Source of the DNA: Halobacillus dabanensis
GTDB lineage: Bacteria > Bacillota > Bacilli > Bacillales > Halobacillaceae
Length of the DNA stretch: 64,000 bases
Reading direction: 5' to 3'
Assembly: GCF_900114165.1 (NCBI RefSeq)
Contig: NZ_FOSB01000001.1
Location: 548,783 to 612,782 of the forward strand
Shown: positions 62,453 to 64,000 of the stretch, in pieces
Layout: every line of letters begins with the position of its first letter
How positions within the stretch are numbered: the stretch's first letter is position 1
Translations under genes and position numbers: made by a program
Notes under the pieces: model-generated
Seen by the model: the letters and a program-made list of their open reading frames with translations, nothing else
Database searches by the model: none
What the model was told of the DNA's origin: nothing

Positions 62453-62965
62453 GTGTCTTTACCATCAGGTTGTAGATACTGGCATGCTCATGAAAATGTA
62501 AACGCCGTTTTGGATGCAAGTAAACAGTATAGGTACCTTTTGGAGTGTGTATGGGATGCAGATAATAAAGTAGTAACCTTTGTTATGTTAAACCCCAGCC
62601 ATGCAGACACAAACATTTGTGATCGAACAATAAATAGATGTGTGAATTACTCCAAGTCATGGGGATATGGAAAGATGAATGTAGTTAATTTATTTGCCCT
62701 TAGATCAAAAGATCCCAAGTATCTAAAAGTGCACCCTAATCCAATTGGAGACGAGAACGACCGTTATATATTGGATGCTGTCAATGAATCGGATTTGCTG
62801 TTACTTGCATGGGGAGGAAAACATAGTTCCATAAAAAATAGGAATAAGGAAGTTCAATCAATTTTATCTCCGTATGAACCTTATTGTCTCAAAAAAACAG
62901 TGAAAGGAAACCATCCAAGACATCCTTTGTATTTGAAAAAGGATTTAAAACCAATTCCATACTAA
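62453..62965 (+). CDS. DUF1643 family protein
   Basis: 170-residue protein of DUF1643: RYLLECVWDADNKVVTFVML followed by NPSHADTNICDRTINRCVNY and the VVNLFALRSKDP strand, the family core. The Asp/Cys/Asn-rich centre is conserved but no catalytic role is known; relatives often occur near phage or defence genes. GTG start behind AAAGGGGTGA. Confidence 0.85.
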   Translation: MSLPSGCRYWHAHENVNAVLDASKQYRYLLECVWDADNKVVTFVMLNPSHADTNICDRTINRCVNYSKSWGYGKMNVVNLFALRSKDPKYLKVHPNPIGDENDRYILDAVNESDLLLLAWGGKHSSIKNRNKEVQSILSPYEPYCLKKTVKGNHPRHPLYLKKDLKPIPY

Positions 62966-63020
62966 ACGAGCTGTTCGTTTTGTAAGGAAAAAACTTATGA
63001 GCCATAGACGAGGTGATTGT

Positions 63021-63368
63021 ATGCCAAAACTTTTCCTCCATATAGAAGGTACTGTTATTTTTATCGCAAGCTTGTATTTCTATCAGCAAAACAATTTCAG
63101 CTGGCTCGCATTCATTTTTATTTTGTTCGTTTTTGATTTTTCTATGATCGGCTATGTCATTAATGATAGAGTAGGGGCCATTGTCTACAATATCTTTCAT
63201 AGTTACATCCTTCCGGTCACTCTTATACTTGTTTCTACCATTATAACGTCGGATGGGTTATTGATGATCGGTCTGATTTGGACGGCTCATATCGGGATGG
63301 ATCGGATGATTGGTTACGGTTTGAAATACAGGAGTGGTTTCAAAGATACACATTTTCAAAAAGTCTAA
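63021..63368 (+). CDS. DUF4260 membrane protein
   Basis: 115 residues, four membrane helices; FIFILFVFDFSMIGYVINDR then GAIVYNIFHSYILPVTL and the IGMDRMIGYGLKY end are those of DUF4260. ATG 63021 behind GAGGTGA preferred to 62997. Function unknown. Confidence 0.85.
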   Translation: MPKLFLHIEGTVIFIASLYFYQQNNFSWLAFIFILFVFDFSMIGYVINDRVGAIVYNIFHSYILPVTLILVSTIITSDGLLMIGLIWTAHIGMDRMIGYGLKYRSGFKDTHFQKV

Positions 63369-63418
63369 GAGAGGAGAGATGGTCGAATCTTTTCTCGAAG
63401 AAATAAAATGAAGGAAAT

Positions 63419-63642
63419 AAGTTGGTAGGTGTATATCTGCATGGCTCTCTTGTCCTGGGCAAAAAAAGCGATGTTGAACTCAGCGTGACGGAAAAGCAGA
63501 TGACTTGGGAAGACGAGGATCTACTTACAGCCTTTTACTGCATAAATCACAATCTCCATTTCCGATAGAGTTATCAATCCTGAATCGGAATCAATGGAAC
63601 CAATGGCAGCCTCCTAGTCTCTATGACTATATTTTTTTATAA
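63419..63642 (+). pseudogene. Remnant of an AadA-like nucleotidyltransferase
   Basis: One frame reads KLVGVYLHGSLVLG, then KKSDVELSVTEKQ, the start of a Pol-beta-type nucleotidyltransferase (G-S-x10-D-x-D site, with Glu in place of the second Asp and a short gap). It stops at a TAG near 63567. Another frame continues PIELSILNRNQWNQWQPPSL then YDYIFL, which matches the middle of streptomycin/spectinomycin adenylyltransferases. Large parts are missing. It lies directly against the rRNA promoters. Confidence 0.65.
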
Positions 63643-63649
63643 AAACCTA

Positions 63650-63678
63650 TTGCATCGTTTCGAATCGCATGATATATT
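63650..63678 (+). promoter_or_regulatory. rRNA operon promoter P1
   Basis: TTGCAT (63650-63655), 17 bases, TATATT (63673-63678). Confidence 0.78.
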
Positions 63679-63744
63679 ATTACTTGTCGCTTTAAGAGAG
63701 TGGCAAGCCGCAAACAGCTTAACAAAATAAATTATAAAAAGTTG

Positions 63745-63773
63745 TTGACGAAAACGACAAGAAATGATATATT
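63745..63773 (+). promoter_or_regulatory. rRNA operon promoter P2
   Basis: TTGACG (63745-63750), 17 bases, TATATT (63768-63773). 95 bases after P1, the usual tandem layout in Bacillus rrn operons. A boxA-like TGATCTTTGAAAACTGAAC follows at about 63810-63828, for antitermination. Confidence 0.88.
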
Positions 63774-63921
63774 TATTAAGTCGCTGTTTTGAAGCGGCAA
63801 ACAAAACATTTGATCTTTGAAAACTGAACGAACCAACCAGTACGTCAAGAAATTCCTTCTATTATAGAAGTGAATCAAAACAAGCACATTCGGTGTGCAA
63901 ATGAGCAAGTCAAACTTAACT

Positions 63922-64000
63922 TTTATGGAGAGTTTGATCCTGGCTCAGGACGAACGCTGGCGGCGTGCCTAATACATGCAAGTCGAGCGCGGGAAGCGAG
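63922..64000 (+). rRNA. rrs: 16S ribosomal RNA, 5' end (rest outside window)
   Basis: Begins near TTTATGGAGAGTTTGATCCT and continues GGCTCAGGACGAACGCTGG, then GTGCCTAATACATGCAAGTC, the universal 5' end of Firmicutes 16S. The start base is estimated by homology. The V1 segment GAGCGCGGGAAGCGAG agrees with Halobacillus-like Bacillaceae, though 79 bases are not enough to fix the genus. Confidence 0.97.

Overview
The window looks like a chromosome segment of a moderately halophilic, Gram-positive, spore-forming-type Bacillaceae, close to Halobacillus or Pontibacillus. Four observations point there. There is a complete ectoine (compatible solute) operon ectABC. There are strong AAGGAGG-type ribosome binding sites with frequent TTG and GTG starts. 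CcpA, LexA, PurR and guanine-riboswitch sites are of Bacillus type. The first ~79 bases of a Firmicutes 16S rRNA gene close the window behind tandem rRNA promoters. The genus is an inference.

Layout. 1-5 kb: deoD (purine nucleoside phosphorylase, minus strand, cut by the window edge), a decayed MFS pump behind an intact 17-bp palindrome, a MerR-type regulator with its textbook operator in front of a MATE efflux pump, and a quinone-reductase-like gene with a late in-frame stop. 5-25 kb: mostly single small genes, including two methyltransferases, two MFS exporters (one with an ArsR-type regulator), MazG, DUF2332, a secreted M14 carboxypeptidase, DUF3231, an odd peroxiredoxin, and several small membrane proteins or lipoproteins. 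Many genes here are visibly decaying (NUDIX, GNAT, a lipoprotein, a small secreted protein). 25-37 kb: a DUF420 (CtaM-like) protein, ectABC, a frameshifted S66 LD-carboxypeptidase, a 134-bp element with terminal inverted repeats, a short SerA preceded by PurR boxes and a guanine riboswitch, a 21-bp-period DNA array, and a LexA-controlled WYL-like small protein.

37-53 kb is a fructan locus. It has a LacI regulator with two matching operators, an ABC sugar importer lacking its own ATPase, an intracellular GH32 fructosidase, and a DUF624 membrane protein. Then comes a 1,890-residue secreted protein with two GH32 catalytic domains and four non-catalytic modules, followed by two tandem secreted levansucrases (GH68). 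Together they can build levan from sucrose outside the cell, cut it, import the products and hydrolyse them inside. A perfect CcpA cre site precedes the giant enzyme.

53-61 kb combines a phage-style replication trio (DnaD-like, G39P-like helicase loader, DnaB helicase) with a two-gene modification-dependent restriction system on the opposite strand: an EVE-domain McrB-type AAA+ GTPase and a DUF2357/PD-(D/E)XK McrC partner. 61-64 kb: D-serine ammonia-lyase, DUF1643, DUF4260, a nucleotidyltransferase remnant, then the rRNA operon start.

A 50-bp palindromic repeat occurs three times (26.5, 32.6 and 55.4 kb). The observations I rate highest are the EVE-McrBC system beside the phage replication module, the double-GH32 enzyme whose second domain has Glu in place of the nucleophile Asp, and the complete purine control region feeding a serine-biosynthesis gene.
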